Shown here piece by piece: positions 6,611 to 15,013 of a stretch of 24,775 nt of DNA; positions within the stretch are counted from its first letter, which is position 1; the number at the start of each line of letters is the position of its first letter. A program made the translations under genes and the position numbers. The stretch is from the NCBI GenBank assembly GCA_900547655.1, contig URHQ01000025.1, positions 1 to 24,775 on the forward strand, in the 5' to 3' direction. The DNA comes from an uncultured Collinsella sp. GTDB taxonomy: Bacteria; Actinomycetota; Coriobacteriia; Coriobacteriales; Coriobacteriaceae. Below the pieces are notes generated by a model. It was given only the letters and a program-made list of their open reading frames with translations. It was not told the DNA's origin and did not search any database.

Positions 6611-7052
6611 TTGTTTGGGGATTGTGTTTTCGGTCCAATTCTCGGCCTCTCAAACAAAATCTCAATCTGTAACGCGTAGACCCGATTTGGACGGTTAGAT
6701 GTTACAGATCGAGATTTTCCGGCAGCCGGCCCCCGTTTGTCTAAATCTGTAACACGAGGGACGGATTTTGCCGAGTAGCTGTTACAGGTTGAGATTTTGT
6801 TGTTGCTCTCCTTTATGAGTGAATCTTGACTCTTTTTATTATGTGAGGCGGACGGGCTATCGATAATCACGGGCCGGATGGATTGACTTGTCGATTGATA
6901 GACTCCAATTGGAAGGAGCTGCGACGACCCTTAACGATCCTTAACTAGAAACAGTGACGTCTTAAAAACAATAAAGGGGGCCGCTATGTAGGGGCCGTCT
7001 ATACGATGCCTTTGACTTACACTTCTTTATGGAGCCATGTAAGGAGGCGGCA
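6611..7052. repeat. Gene-free stretch with two 55-bp palindromes (units 1-2)
   Basis: Two imperfect palindromes occupy 6660-6714 and 6740-6794, starting 80 bp apart. Each has arms close to TCTCAATCTGTAAC and GTTACAGATTGAGA. They belong to the same family as the four units at 8621-8916. From 6795 to 7040 I see only AT-richer sequence that should hold the promoter of the next gene; no confident -35/-10 pair or small gene is visible. Confidence 0.85.
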
Positions 7053-8495
7053 ATGCAACAACCCATCGCGACAAACGATGTGATTCTATTTTCCACCCTC
7101 AGGGAGAATCAGTACTTCGATCGAAAGAGCGCCCGCAAGGATGACAAGGAGATTGCGAAGCATATTAGTGCATTCGCCAACTCGGCGGGAGGCAAGCTCG
7201 TTATTGGTATCGAGGATAATGGTGAGGTAACGGGCTTCAAGCGTAACGGCGCGCGCGACATTGAGAAATTCGAGCGCGCTGCGCTCACGACTTGCACGCC
7301 AACCCCTATTGTCCGCAAAGACCGAATCCCCGTGGTCAATTCTTCGGGCGAGGGGGACTTCGTTCTCGTTTTGGACATCGATGCCTCGACCAACCACTCT
7401 GTTGCTCGCGTGAGCGACGGCGAGGTTTTCTTGCGGCAGGACGACAAGAGCGTGAGGCTCAGCCGCGAACAGGTATTTGCCCTCGAGTACGATAAGGGGC
7501 AGAGAATCTTCGAGGACGAGCTTGTTGAGGATTCCTCCCTAGATGACGTGGACCATGAAGTGCTTGATCGCTACAAAGGGATTCTTGGAACCGAAGTTTC
7601 CGACGAGCAGGTCCTTAGAAGTCGTCGTTTTATGCGTGACGGAAAGCTGACCGTTGCTGGAGCCCTGCTATTCGCGCTGGATCCGTCCGCGATGATGCCA
7701 CAGGCGCGAGTCCGTGTCCTGCGCTACGACGGCGTCAAAATGGAGACGGGCGAGCGTCTCAACATCACGAAAGAACGAAGCTTCTGTGGGCCGCTGCCTA
7801 AGGTGATCCAAGACGCCTACGAACTCATCTCGAGCATGCTCCGCGAATTTCAGTTCCTGGGGCCCGACGGGAAATTCCAGACCGTGCCTGAGTATCCTGA
7901 GTTCGCCTGGTTCGAGGGCTTGGTCAACGCGGTGACACATCGCGACTACTCGTTCCGCGGCGACTACATCCGGGTCTCGATGTTCGACGACCGTTTGGAA
8001 ATCATCAGTCCAGGCGCGCTTCCCAATATCGTGACGCTCGACAACATGAGGACCACTCGTTACTCGCGCAACCCACGCATCGCGCGCACGCTGGTTGAAT
8101 TTGGTTGGGTTCGGGAGCTAAACGAGGGCGTCAAGCGCATTTATACCGAGATGCAAAACTCTCTGCTCAATGATCCTGTCTACACGGAACCTGATGGGGC
8201 AAGGGTTCAGCTAACGCTTGAGAACAATATCGTTGCCAGAACCGTAAGGAGAAGCGAGGCTCTCGAGGACAAGGTATCACCGGAGGTGATCGCCTCATTG
8301 GGGGAGTATGAGCTCGCCGCCGTCAGGTTGGCCTTTGCGAACGGAAGGGTGACAGCAAGGGAGCTTGCAGCGCACATCGGGAGAAATCGCCGCACAGCAA
8401 GCCGGGTGCTTGGTAAGTTAATTGAGGAAGACGGGCTGCTCGAATGGCACGGCTCATCCCATAACGACCCAAAACAGTTCTACACGATAAGGTAA
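7053..8495 (+). CDS. AlbA_2/Schlafen-type ATP-binding putative transcriptional regulator
   Basis: A 480-residue protein. Residues 16-135 form an AlbA_2 (Schlafen-type, formerly AAA_4) domain, with ENQYFDRKSARK at the start and GGKLVIGIEDNGEVTGF. Residues ~200-380 resemble the HATPase_c_4 region typical of these proteins: GLVNAVTHRDYSFRGDYIRV with the N-x3-H-R-D-Y motif, then LEIISPGALP. Residues ~415-475 form a winged helix (VTARELAAHIGRNRRTASRV). Proteins of this architecture are usually annotated as transcriptional regulators or ATP-dependent helicases without a proven substrate; some occur in defence contexts. The ATG at 7053 is chosen over 7029 because AAGGAGG (7041-7047) lies 5 bp before it. 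It stands alone, flanked by 55-bp palindromes on both sides. Confidence 0.85.
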   Translation: MQQPIATNDVILFSTLRENQYFDRKSARKDDKEIAKHISAFANSAGGKLVIGIEDNGEVTGFKRNGARDIEKFERAALTTCTPTPIVRKDRIPVVNSSGEGDFVLVLDIDASTNHSVARVSDGEVFLRQDDKSVRLSREQVFALEYDKGQRIFEDELVEDSSLDDVDHEVLDRYKGILGTEVSDEQVLRSRRFMRDGKLTVAGALLFALDPSAMMPQARVRVLRYDGVKMETGERLNITKERSFCGPLPKVIQDAYELISSMLREFQFLGPDGKFQTVPEYPEFAWFEGLVNAVTHRDYSFRGDYIRVSMFDDRLEIISPGALPNIVTLDNMRTTRYSRNPRIARTLVEFGWVRELNEGVKRIYTEMQNSLLNDPVYTEPDGARVQLTLENNIVARTVRRSEALEDKVSPEVIASLGEYELAAVRLAFANGRVTARELAAHIGRNRRTASRVLGKLIEEDGLLEWHGSSHNDPKQFYTIR

Positions 8496-9063
8496 GGTGG
8501 TCGATCTATTTCGCACCTCTGTCGCAGTAATGTCGCACCTCTGTCGCAGTAATGTCGCACCTCTGTCGCAGTGGCTTCGATGACGCGTGGATATAGTCCC
8601 TCGGCAAATCTCAAACAAAATCTCAATCTGTAACGGGTAGGGGTCAAAAGCGGGCCTAGATGTTACGGATTGAGATTGTTGAGGATGGGCTGAGGGGAAT
8701 GTCTTGATCTGTAACACGTGGGGCCGTTTTTGGCCGATAGATGTTACAGAACGAGATTTTTCGGCAGCCGGGCTCCGTTTATCTGAATCTGTGACACGAG
8801 GGACGGATTTTGCCGGGTAGCTGTTACAGATTTAGATGTTCTAGCGGGCCGGGTTGGTTTGTCTCGATCTGTAACAGGTGGGTCAGATTTTGGCCTGTAG
8901 ATGTTACAGATTGAGACAAGCCGACGGGCCACCCCACCCCACCCCATCTACCTGCCGTTACCTGCTATCCGCCGATTTCCGTTGTGCCGCTGTGCTCCCA
9001 TGCCATATCCTCTAGACAACCACGCGGCACCATCGCCGCCGCGCCTACAAGAGAGGAATATCC
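8496..9063. repeat. Gene-free stretch with four 55-bp palindromes (units 3-6)
   Basis: Palindromes lie at 8621-8675, 8702-8756, 8782-8836 and 8862-8916, starting 80 or 81 bp apart. All share the form TCTcaATCTGTAAC - about 27 bp - GTTACAGATTGAGA. Spacers are about 25 bp; that between units 4 and 5 nearly equals that between units 1 and 2 (CGGCAGCCGG...CCGTTT). Units 1 and 3 are both preceded by CTCAAACAAAA. From 8930 a short CCACC-type tandem run precedes the leader of the oxidoreductase gene. Confidence 0.9.
8511..8572 (+). repeat. 22-bp tandem repeat, three copies
   Basis: A unit beginning TCGCACCTCTGTCGCAGTAA is repeated head to tail three times at 8511, 8533 and 8555; the last copy diverges after GTCGCAGT. 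It starts 15 bp after the stop codon of the AlbA_2 gene. Each unit contains TCGCA twice, giving six evenly placed sites resembling an iteron or operator cluster. Confidence 0.95.
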
Positions 9064-11094
9064 ATGACCGCACCTGCATCCAAGCTGCTCCAGCCCATTA
9101 CGGTTGGCCCCCTTGAGCTCAAGAACCGCATTATGTTCCCGCCGCTGACCACCGGCTACGAGGAGCGCGACGGTTCCATCGGCGAGCGCAGCCTGGCTTT
9201 TTACGAGCGTCTGGCCCGTGGCGGCGTGAGCTACATCGTCATCGGCGACGTCGCTCCCGTTATGACCGCGAGCCCCACGCCCAAGCTGGCAGCCGACGCC
9301 CAGATCCCTACGTTTAAGGCGCTGGCCGACGCCGTCCACAAGCACGGTGCCAAGGTTGCGCTGCAGCTGTTCCACCCCGAGTACGACGTGCCCGGTGTCG
9401 GCCGCATGGTCATGGGTTCCATGGCTGCCGCCAAGGCCGCGCAGGAGGCCAAGGCCGCCGGCGACGAGGAGACCTTTGCCGCCAAGATGGCCGAGTCCAA
9501 CGAGATCCGCAAGCAGGCCTACGCCAAGCTGCACCACGATATGCAGCACTTTGTGAACGAGGCGAGTGTGGAGCAGCTCACCCAGATCAAGGAGGCCATC
9601 GCTGCCTCGGCCGCCCGCGCGCAGCAGGCCGGCATCGACGCCATCGAGGTCCACGGCGACCGCCTGGTGGGTTCGCTGTGCTCGGCCATCCTCAACCAGC
9701 GCACCGACGAGTACGGCGGCTCGTTCGAGAACCGCGTCCGCTTCGCGCTGGAGGTCGTCGCCGCCATTAAGAAAGCCGCACCGCAGTTGATGGTGGAGTA
9801 CAAGCTCCCCGTGATTATGGAGAACCCCGACGGTACGCCGCGCGGCAAGGGCGGCCTGCTGCCCGACGAGGCCTGCGAGTTTGCCAAGCTGCTCGAGGGC
9901 GCGGGCATCGACATGATCCAGGTCGCGCAGGCCAACCACACCGGCAACATGGGCGACACCATTCCGCCCATGGGCGCCATGCCCTACAACTGGACGCTGC
10001 CCGTGGCCGAGCGCGTCAAGGCCCTGGTCTCCGTGCCGGTGGCAACCGTCGGCCGTGTTGTCTCGGTCGAGGCCGGCGAGAAGATTCTGGAAGACGGCGC
10101 GGCCGACATCATTGCGTACGGCCGCTCGCTCATGTGCGACCCCGACATTGCGTTGAAGGCCGCCGCGGGCGAGCCCATCCGCGAGTGCCTCAACTGCAAC
10201 AAGGGCTGCGTCGATGCGATTCAAAACCGCGAGTACATCTCGTGCGTGCTCAACGCCGAGAACGGTGACGAGGCGACCATCGCCATCAAGCCGGGCGAGG
10301 GCGACAAGAAGATCGCCGTGGTGGGCGGCGGTATTGCCGGCCTGGAGGCCGCGCGCGTGGCGGCCAAGCGCGGCTACGATGTGACCGTCTACGAGGCGAG
10401 CGACCATCTGGGCGGCCAGATTGTGCTGGCGGCCGCGCCTCCGCGCAAGGACGAGATTATGCGCTCGGTCGAGTATTACGAGAAGATTCTGCCTGGCCTG
10501 GGCGTGAAGGTCGAGCTCAACCATGCCGCTACCGCTGAGGACCTCAACGCCGCCGACGCCGCGATTGTGGCCGTGGGCGCGCACGACGTGGTCATTCCCG
10601 TTCCGGGTGCTGACTCGGAGAAGGTCGTCTCGAGCTGGGACGTGCTGGTCGGCAAAGTGAAGCTCAGCGGGCGCGTCGCCGTTATCGGCGGTGGCCTGGT
10701 GGGCACCGAGACTGCCGAATACCTGCTGCAGCACGGCTGCGAGGTGGCGATTGTCGAGATGCTCGACAAGATTGCCGCGGGAGAGTCCGAGACCATTCTG
10801 CCGCTGATTATGAGCGACTTCGCAGAGCACAACGTGGAGCAGCATGTTAAGACCCGCCTGACCACCATTACCGACGAGGGCGTGGAGGCCATTCGCACTA
10901 CCGAGGACGGCGCCGAGGAGCCGGTAAAGATCGCTTGCGATTACGTGGTGATGGCCGTGGGCTCCAAGGCCAACGCGTTTGACCTGGATGGCGTGACGGT
11001 GCCCGTGACCTGCGTGGGAGACTGCTCGGGCGAGCGCACCGCCGACATCGCGAGCGCCATTCGCACGGCATATCACGCGGCCAACGAGCTGTAG
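9064..11094 (+). CDS. Old Yellow Enzyme-family NADH:flavin oxidoreductase with Fe-S and FAD domains
   Basis: A 676-residue enzyme of the 2,4-dienoyl-CoA reductase/BaiCD/trimethylamine dehydrogenase type. Residues 8-370 form the FMN-binding TIM barrel (TDEYGGSFENRVRF at 214-227). C375-x2-C378-x3-C382-x11-C394 binds a [4Fe-4S] cluster. Residues 415-676 carry FAD and NAD(P)H dinucleotide folds, with GGGIAG (421-426) and GGGLVG (542-547). Electrons pass from NAD(P)H via FAD and the cluster to FMN to reduce an activated double bond. Two oddities: an Ala-rich insertion at about 118-165, and the usual H-x-x-H/N active-site pair reads H197-G-D-R200, so the substrate is probably not the standard enoyl-CoA. 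AGAGAGGAA precedes the ATG. It is monocistronic with its own terminator. The protein appears soluble and cytoplasmic. Confidence 0.92.
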   Translation: MTAPASKLLQPITVGPLELKNRIMFPPLTTGYEERDGSIGERSLAFYERLARGGVSYIVIGDVAPVMTASPTPKLAADAQIPTFKALADAVHKHGAKVALQLFHPEYDVPGVGRMVMGSMAAAKAAQEAKAAGDEETFAAKMAESNEIRKQAYAKLHHDMQHFVNEASVEQLTQIKEAIAASAARAQQAGIDAIEVHGDRLVGSLCSAILNQRTDEYGGSFENRVRFALEVVAAIKKAAPQLMVEYKLPVIMENPDGTPRGKGGLLPDEACEFAKLLEGAGIDMIQVAQANHTGNMGDTIPPMGAMPYNWTLPVAERVKALVSVPVATVGRVVSVEAGEKILEDGAADIIAYGRSLMCDPDIALKAAAGEPIRECLNCNKGCVDAIQNREYISCVLNAENGDEATIAIKPGEGDKKIAVVGGGIAGLEAARVAAKRGYDVTVYEASDHLGGQIVLAAAPPRKDEIMRSVEYYEKILPGLGVKVELNHAATAEDLNAADAAIVAVGAHDVVIPVPGADSEKVVSSWDVLVGKVKLSGRVAVIGGGLVGTETAEYLLQHGCEVAIVEMLDKIAAGESETILPLIMSDFAEHNVEQHVKTRLTTITDEGVEAIRTTEDGAEEPVKIACDYVVMAVGSKANAFDLDGVTVPVTCVGDCSGERTADIASAIRTAYHAANEL

Positions 11095-11168
11095 TTAACT
11101 TCGCGGCCAGGCGGGGCGGTAGCACGGATCCGTCTCGCCCGGCTGTGTCCCGTCGGATGTCAACCGGT

Positions 11169-11204
11169 GCGGGGCCTGCAAGCGCGCAGGTCCCGCCCTT
11201 TTTG
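11169..11204 (+). terminator. Rho-independent terminator of the oxidoreductase gene
   Basis: GCGGGGCCTGC and GCAGGTCCCGC form an 11-bp stem with one G-T pair and a six-base loop, followed by TTTTT. It lies 75 bp after the stop codon. Confidence 0.9.
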
Positions 11205-11532
11205 TTTTGCTCCGGTGGATGGCAATGCGCGGTAATCATGAGGAGTGAGGACGTCTACTGCCTTGCAGATCACCCAAAATTATTGGGGGAGGGGTTAATA
11301 ACTATATCCTCTATACCAAAGGACATAAAGAGATGCCAATTTTGTTGACAAGCGAATGACGATTAGCTGCGAGTCAGCTACCAGCGTAAATAATCGATAA
11401 AGAAATGTCGTAATTTGGTGCCAAATGCCCAGATAACGCCGCGTCTATTTTAATTAACTGCTTTGAGCAAACAGTAAAATGCTACTATCTAACTTGCACG
11501 TAAGAAAGCAGATTAACGGTTAAGGCTAAGAA
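11205..11532. other. AT-rich gene-free stretch before the HTH gene
   Basis: This 328-bp stretch is clearly poorer in GC than the flanking genes. I see no open frame with a ribosome-binding site and no strong repeat. Its only supported content is a probable promoter near its right end. Confidence 0.6.
11463..11491 (+). promoter_or_regulatory. Putative sigma-70-type promoter
   Basis: TTGAGC (11463-11468) and TATCTA (11486-11491) are separated by 17 bp, 42 bp upstream of the HTH gene. It is a fair match to TTGACA/TATAAT in AT-rich DNA; pattern only. Confidence 0.4.
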
Positions 11533-11937
11533 GTGGCAGGTATGTCGGAAGCAACTAGGACTCGCACGCATGCGCCTGAGGTTAGGCAGCGCGCCGTCGA
11601 GATCCTCCAAGAGGGGGTCGGTCATCGCGCCCTCGCTGCGGAGCTTGGCATTCCCCAGGCCACGGCTCGTCAGTGGGCCCGTGCGTATGCTGTGGGCGGT
11701 GCCGACGCCGTTCTCAACGCCGGTTCGCATCATCACACCTATTCGTACGAAGTTAAGCTCGCCGTGGTTAAGGATCGCTTGGAAAACGGCTTAACGGTTC
11801 GCGAGGCCATGATCAAGCACAAGATTCCCAGCGAGTCTTCGGTCAAGGCTTGGTGCCGTCAGTACCGCGAGAGTGGTGAGTCCGCACTGGTCGATAAGCC
11901 GCGCGGTCGCAAGCCGCGCGTTAAAAAGGCGGAATAG
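11533..11937 (+). CDS. Orphan transposase-OrfA-like double helix-turn-helix protein
   Basis: A 134-residue protein with two tandem HTH units. Residues ~15-60 read VRQRAVEILQEGVGHRALAA with GIPQATARQWARAY as recognition helix; residues ~72-115 read VKLAVVKDRLENGLTVREAM, then IPSESSVKAWCRQY. The C-terminus DKPRGRKPRVKKAE is basic. This is the IS3/IS150 OrfA (InsJ-like) DNA-binding layout. No OrfB/DDE integrase, inverted repeats or frameshift signal follows; the gene ends before its own terminator. It may be a transposase relic or a domesticated regulator. The start is GTG 11533 with AAGG 7 bp upstream, or ATG 11542, which has no well-spaced site. Its position upstream of the hydrogenase operon is suggestive only. 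Confidence 0.75.
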   Translation: MAGMSEATRTRTHAPEVRQRAVEILQEGVGHRALAAELGIPQATARQWARAYAVGGADAVLNAGSHHHTYSYEVKLAVVKDRLENGLTVREAMIKHKIPSESSVKAWCRQYRESGESALVDKPRGRKPRVKKAE

Positions 11938-11949
11938 CGAGCGGGATGG

Positions 11950-11972
11950 TGCGCCCACAGGGGCGCATTTTT
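11950..11972 (+). terminator. Rho-independent terminator after the HTH gene
   Basis: TGCGCCC - ACAG - GGGCGCA forms a perfect 7-bp stem followed by TTTTT, 12 bp after the stop codon. It separates the HTH gene from the hydrogenase operon. Confidence 0.9.
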
Positions 11973-12118
11973 CTTGCTGCCCCTCTACTCCAATGCGGAC
12001 AGACTCCTTGCCCCGTACGCCTAAAACTCCCCAGTTGACCGAAAACCTGCCGCCGCTACTCCTCAATTGAGCTATAACGTTAAACAATTGCAGCGTTTTT
12101 GCATGGGGGAGCGATGGT

Positions 12119-15001
12119 ATGATGCTACTGTATTTCCTTACCCTGTTTCCGCTGGTACCGGCGCTGGGCATGCTGCTCGCGCGCGGTGACCGAGCTCGCG
12201 ATGCGGTGGGGCTCATAGGCTCCGGCATTATCATGGCGGTGACAGTTGTAGTCGCCGTCATGTTTTTTGGTACGGGTCCGCAGAGCTTTGAGGTTGCCCC
12301 CGGCACCTCGCATGTGCTCTCGATCACCAGCTCCGTCATCGACGTAATTCTGTGCGCCGTCATCCTGTACAACGCGTTCAAATATAGGAACGCGCTTACC
12401 GGTGTGCTCGGCGTGGTGCAGCTGGCGGGCTCGATTGCCTTCGCGACCATGACGTTGCCTGCGGCCGAGGCCGTCACCGCAACGCCGCTCTACCTAGACT
12501 ACATGAGTGTGATCATGGTGCTCGCCGTCGGCATTGTCGGCAGCCTGATCTGCGTGTATGCCTTGGGTTATATGAAGGACTTCCAGGCCCATGACGAGCA
12601 CGAGGCTGCGCTGCGCGGGCAGACCGCGCCCGACCGTCGCCCGCAGTTCCTGGCGCTTATGTTCCTGTTCCTCTCGGCCATGTTCGTCATCGTGACGAAC
12701 GACAACCTTGAGTGGCTGTTCTGCGGCTGGGAAATCACCACCGTGTGCTCGTTCCTCATGATTGGCTACACGCGCACGCCCGAAGCCATTAAAAACGCCT
12801 TTACCCAGATCATCCTCAACATGCTGGGCGGTATCGCGTTTTTGGCCGGACTCATGTACCTGCACGTTAACGGCATGCCGCTGACCATCTCGGGCATGAT
12901 CGAGCTTTCCGGCGCCGGAACCGCGCAATCCGCGCTGCTGGTGATGCCGGTCATCCTGTTGTCGCTCGCCGCACTCACCAAGGCCGCACAGATGCCGTTC
13001 CACACGTGGCTGCTCGGTGCCATGGTTGCCCCCACTCCTACGAGCGCCCTGCTGCACTCGTCCACCATGGTCAAGGCCGGCGTGTTCCTGATGGTCAAGC
13101 TGAGCCCGCTCTATGCCATCTATCCCGTGACTGGCTTTATGGTCACGAGTGTGGGTGCCATCACGTTTTTGCTCGCTGCCCTCATGGCCATCTCGCAGAG
13201 CAACGCAAAACGCGTGCTCGCATTCTCCACCATTTCCAACCTGGGCCTTATCAGTGCCTGCCTGGGCGTCGGCGCGCCCGAGGCCGTGTGGGCGGCCATC
13301 TTCCTAATCCTGTTCCACACGGTGGCCAAGTCGCTGCTGTTCCTGTGCGTGGGCACGGCCGAGCATCATATCGGCAGCCGCAATATCGAGGACATGGATG
13401 GCATGTTCAGCCGCATGCCGCACCTGACGCGCCTGATGATGCTGGGCATCATGGGCATGTTTGTGGCGCCGTTTGGCATGCTCGTGTCCAAGTGGGGCGC
13501 CCTGGTGGCGTTTGCGCAGACCGGCAACGTGCTCATGATCATGGTGCTGGCCTTTGGCTCGGCCGCGACGTTCTTCTTCTGGGGCAAGTGGCTCGCCAAG
13601 CTTTCGGGCGTCGATCCCACGGCTCAAAACGTTGAGGTCAATGTCCATAAGACCGAATGGATGGCGCTCAACACCATCGCCGCGCTGCTGATTCTGTGCT
13701 GCGTGGCGTTTCCGGTTATCTCGAGCGGTCTGGTGTCGCCTTACTTGGCCATGGTGTTTGGCCGCGTGCCGTACGTTATCGGCAAGGACGCCATGTATCT
13801 GATGGTGGTTATCGTGGCGTTTATCGCCGTGGTGCTGCTGACTTCATTCCGCGTGAGCAACAAACCGCACGTAAACGTATATCTTTCGGGCGTGGGAACC
13901 GACAAATATCGCCATTTCCGCGGCTCGATGGGACGCGAGGTGAAGGCCGAAAAGCGCAATTGGTACTCGGAGGACGCCCTTGGCGAGAAGCGTATTAGCC
14001 CCGTGGGTAGCGTCGTGTGCTGTAGCATTATCTTGTTTGCGCTGCTGTGTTGCGCGTGGATTGGGCCCGAGCGGCTTGCCATGAGCGCGCCCTCGGTGCT
14101 GCGCGGTAAGTATTTTGAAGGTTCGGGCGTCGTGGGCATTTTAATTGGTACCGTGGCGTTTGCCTTGCTGGCGCCGCTTGTGGGCGGCCTGATCGACGGC
14201 ATCGATCGCAAGCTGTCCGCCCGTATGCAGGGCCGCGTGGGCCCGCGCCTGCTGCAGCCCTTCTACGACGTTGCCAAGCTGCTGCGCAAGGCCCCCGCCA
14301 GCGTAAATACCATGGACGATACCTATATGGCGTGCGCGCTCATCTTTACCGTCGTGGGCGGCGGCATCTTTGTGTCGGGCTCCAACACGCTGCTGTGCGC
14401 CTTTATGGTGACGCTCGCCGCGATCTTTGTGGTGCTGGCGTCCGCCTCGACGCAAAGCCCGTTTGCCCAGGTCGGCGCCGACCGCGAGCTGCTGCAGGTT
14501 ATGAGTTACGAGCCTGCCGTTCTGCTGATGAGCGTGGGCCTGTACCTTGCCACCGATAGCTTCGATTCCATCGCCGTGACGGGGCAGTCGGTCCCCATCA
14601 TCGTGTACAGCGCGCCCATTTTCCTCGCGCTGCTCGCGGTGCTCACCATCAAGCTGCGCAAGTCGCCGTTCGATCTTTCGTATTCGCATCACGCGCATCA
14701 GGAAATCGTCCAGGGCGTCGCCACCGAGATGAGCGGCGGCACGCTGGCCAAGATGACCCTTATGCACTGGTGCGAGTCCGTGCTGTTTTTGATGTGGGTG
14801 GGCATGTTCTTTGTTTGGGACAACCCGGTGAGCTGGCTGGTCGCCCTGGTCGTGATGGCTGCGACGTATTTTGTCGAGGTGCTGATCGACAACACCTTCG
14901 CGCGCAGCACCTGGCGCAGCTGCTTTAAGCTCGGTTGGGGCGTGGCGCTGGTGTTTGGCCTGCTCAACCTTATGCCCATCCTCGTCGACGTGTTTATTTA
15001 G
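12119..15001 (+). CDS. echAB: Ech hydrogenase membrane subunits A and B fused
   Basis: A 960-residue integral membrane protein that fuses two subunits normally encoded separately. Residues ~1-570 are NuoL/EchA-like (proton-conducting transporter family): FCGWEITTVCSFLMIGYTR carries the conserved channel Glu, and TKAAQMPFHTWL plus PTPTSALLHSSTMVKAG the conserved Lys and His residues. Residues ~670-960 are NuoH/EchB-like, with RMQGRVGPRLLQPFYDVAKL from R702 and FAQVGADRELLQVMSYEPA. They are joined by a cytoplasmic-looking polar stretch (about 585-640) and an extra hydrophobic helix (VVCCSIILFALLCCAWIG). In Ech, A pumps ions and B anchors the hydrogenase arm. GGGGGAG lies 7 bp before the ATG. 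The frame is uninterrupted, and lengths match EchA plus EchB. First gene of a six-function operon. Confidence 0.92.
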   Translation: MMLLYFLTLFPLVPALGMLLARGDRARDAVGLIGSGIIMAVTVVVAVMFFGTGPQSFEVAPGTSHVLSITSSVIDVILCAVILYNAFKYRNALTGVLGVVQLAGSIAFATMTLPAAEAVTATPLYLDYMSVIMVLAVGIVGSLICVYALGYMKDFQAHDEHEAALRGQTAPDRRPQFLALMFLFLSAMFVIVTNDNLEWLFCGWEITTVCSFLMIGYTRTPEAIKNAFTQIILNMLGGIAFLAGLMYLHVNGMPLTISGMIELSGAGTAQSALLVMPVILLSLAALTKAAQMPFHTWLLGAMVAPTPTSALLHSSTMVKAGVFLMVKLSPLYAIYPVTGFMVTSVGAITFLLAALMAISQSNAKRVLAFSTISNLGLISACLGVGAPEAVWAAIFLILFHTVAKSLLFLCVGTAEHHIGSRNIEDMDGMFSRMPHLTRLMMLGIMGMFVAPFGMLVSKWGALVAFAQTGNVLMIMVLAFGSAATFFFWGKWLAKLSGVDPTAQNVEVNVHKTEWMALNTIAALLILCCVAFPVISSGLVSPYLAMVFGRVPYVIGKDAMYLMVVIVAFIAVVLLTSFRVSNKPHVNVYLSGVGTDKYRHFRGSMGREVKAEKRNWYSEDALGEKRISPVGSVVCCSIILFALLCCAWIGPERLAMSAPSVLRGKYFEGSGVVGILIGTVAFALLAPLVGGLIDGIDRKLSARMQGRVGPRLLQPFYDVAKLLRKAPASVNTMDDTYMACALIFTVVGGGIFVSGSNTLLCAFMVTLAAIFVVLASASTQSPFAQVGADRELLQVMSYEPAVLLMSVGLYLATDSFDSIAVTGQSVPIIVYSAPIFLALLAVLTIKLRKSPFDLSYSHHAHQEIVQGVATEMSGGTLAKMTLMHWCESVLFLMWVGMFFVWDNPVSWLVALVVMAATYFVEVLIDNTFARSTWRSCFKLGWGVALVFGLLNLMPILVDVFI

Positions 15002-15013
15002 GAGGCGGCATCC

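Noticed and set aside
6493..6870. Minus-strand open frame ending in RGQDLNLRPPGYEPVVSK
   Set aside because: That peptide is the well-known spurious translation of the antisense of a tRNA. The rest crosses palindromic repeats.
6660..8916. CRISPR array
   Set aside because: The 55-bp units are palindromes longer than CRISPR repeats, two of the 25-bp spacers are near copies of each other, the array brackets a non-cas gene and no cas genes are present.
8965..11076. Minus-strand open frame of 703 codons opposite the flavin oxidoreductase
   Set aside because: Composition is Gly/His/Val/Leu/Ala-rich without motifs, typical of an antisense frame; the plus strand has all cofactor motifs.
11345..11350. 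Perfect TTGACA -35 box upstream of the HTH gene
   Set aside because: No plausible -10 box lies 16-18 bp downstream. The TTGAGC-N17-TATCTA pair at 11463 fits better.
12035..12078. TTGACC and TATAAC as the promoter of the ech operon
   Set aside because: The spacing is 32 bp, far from the 16-18 bp needed. The true promoter is unresolved.
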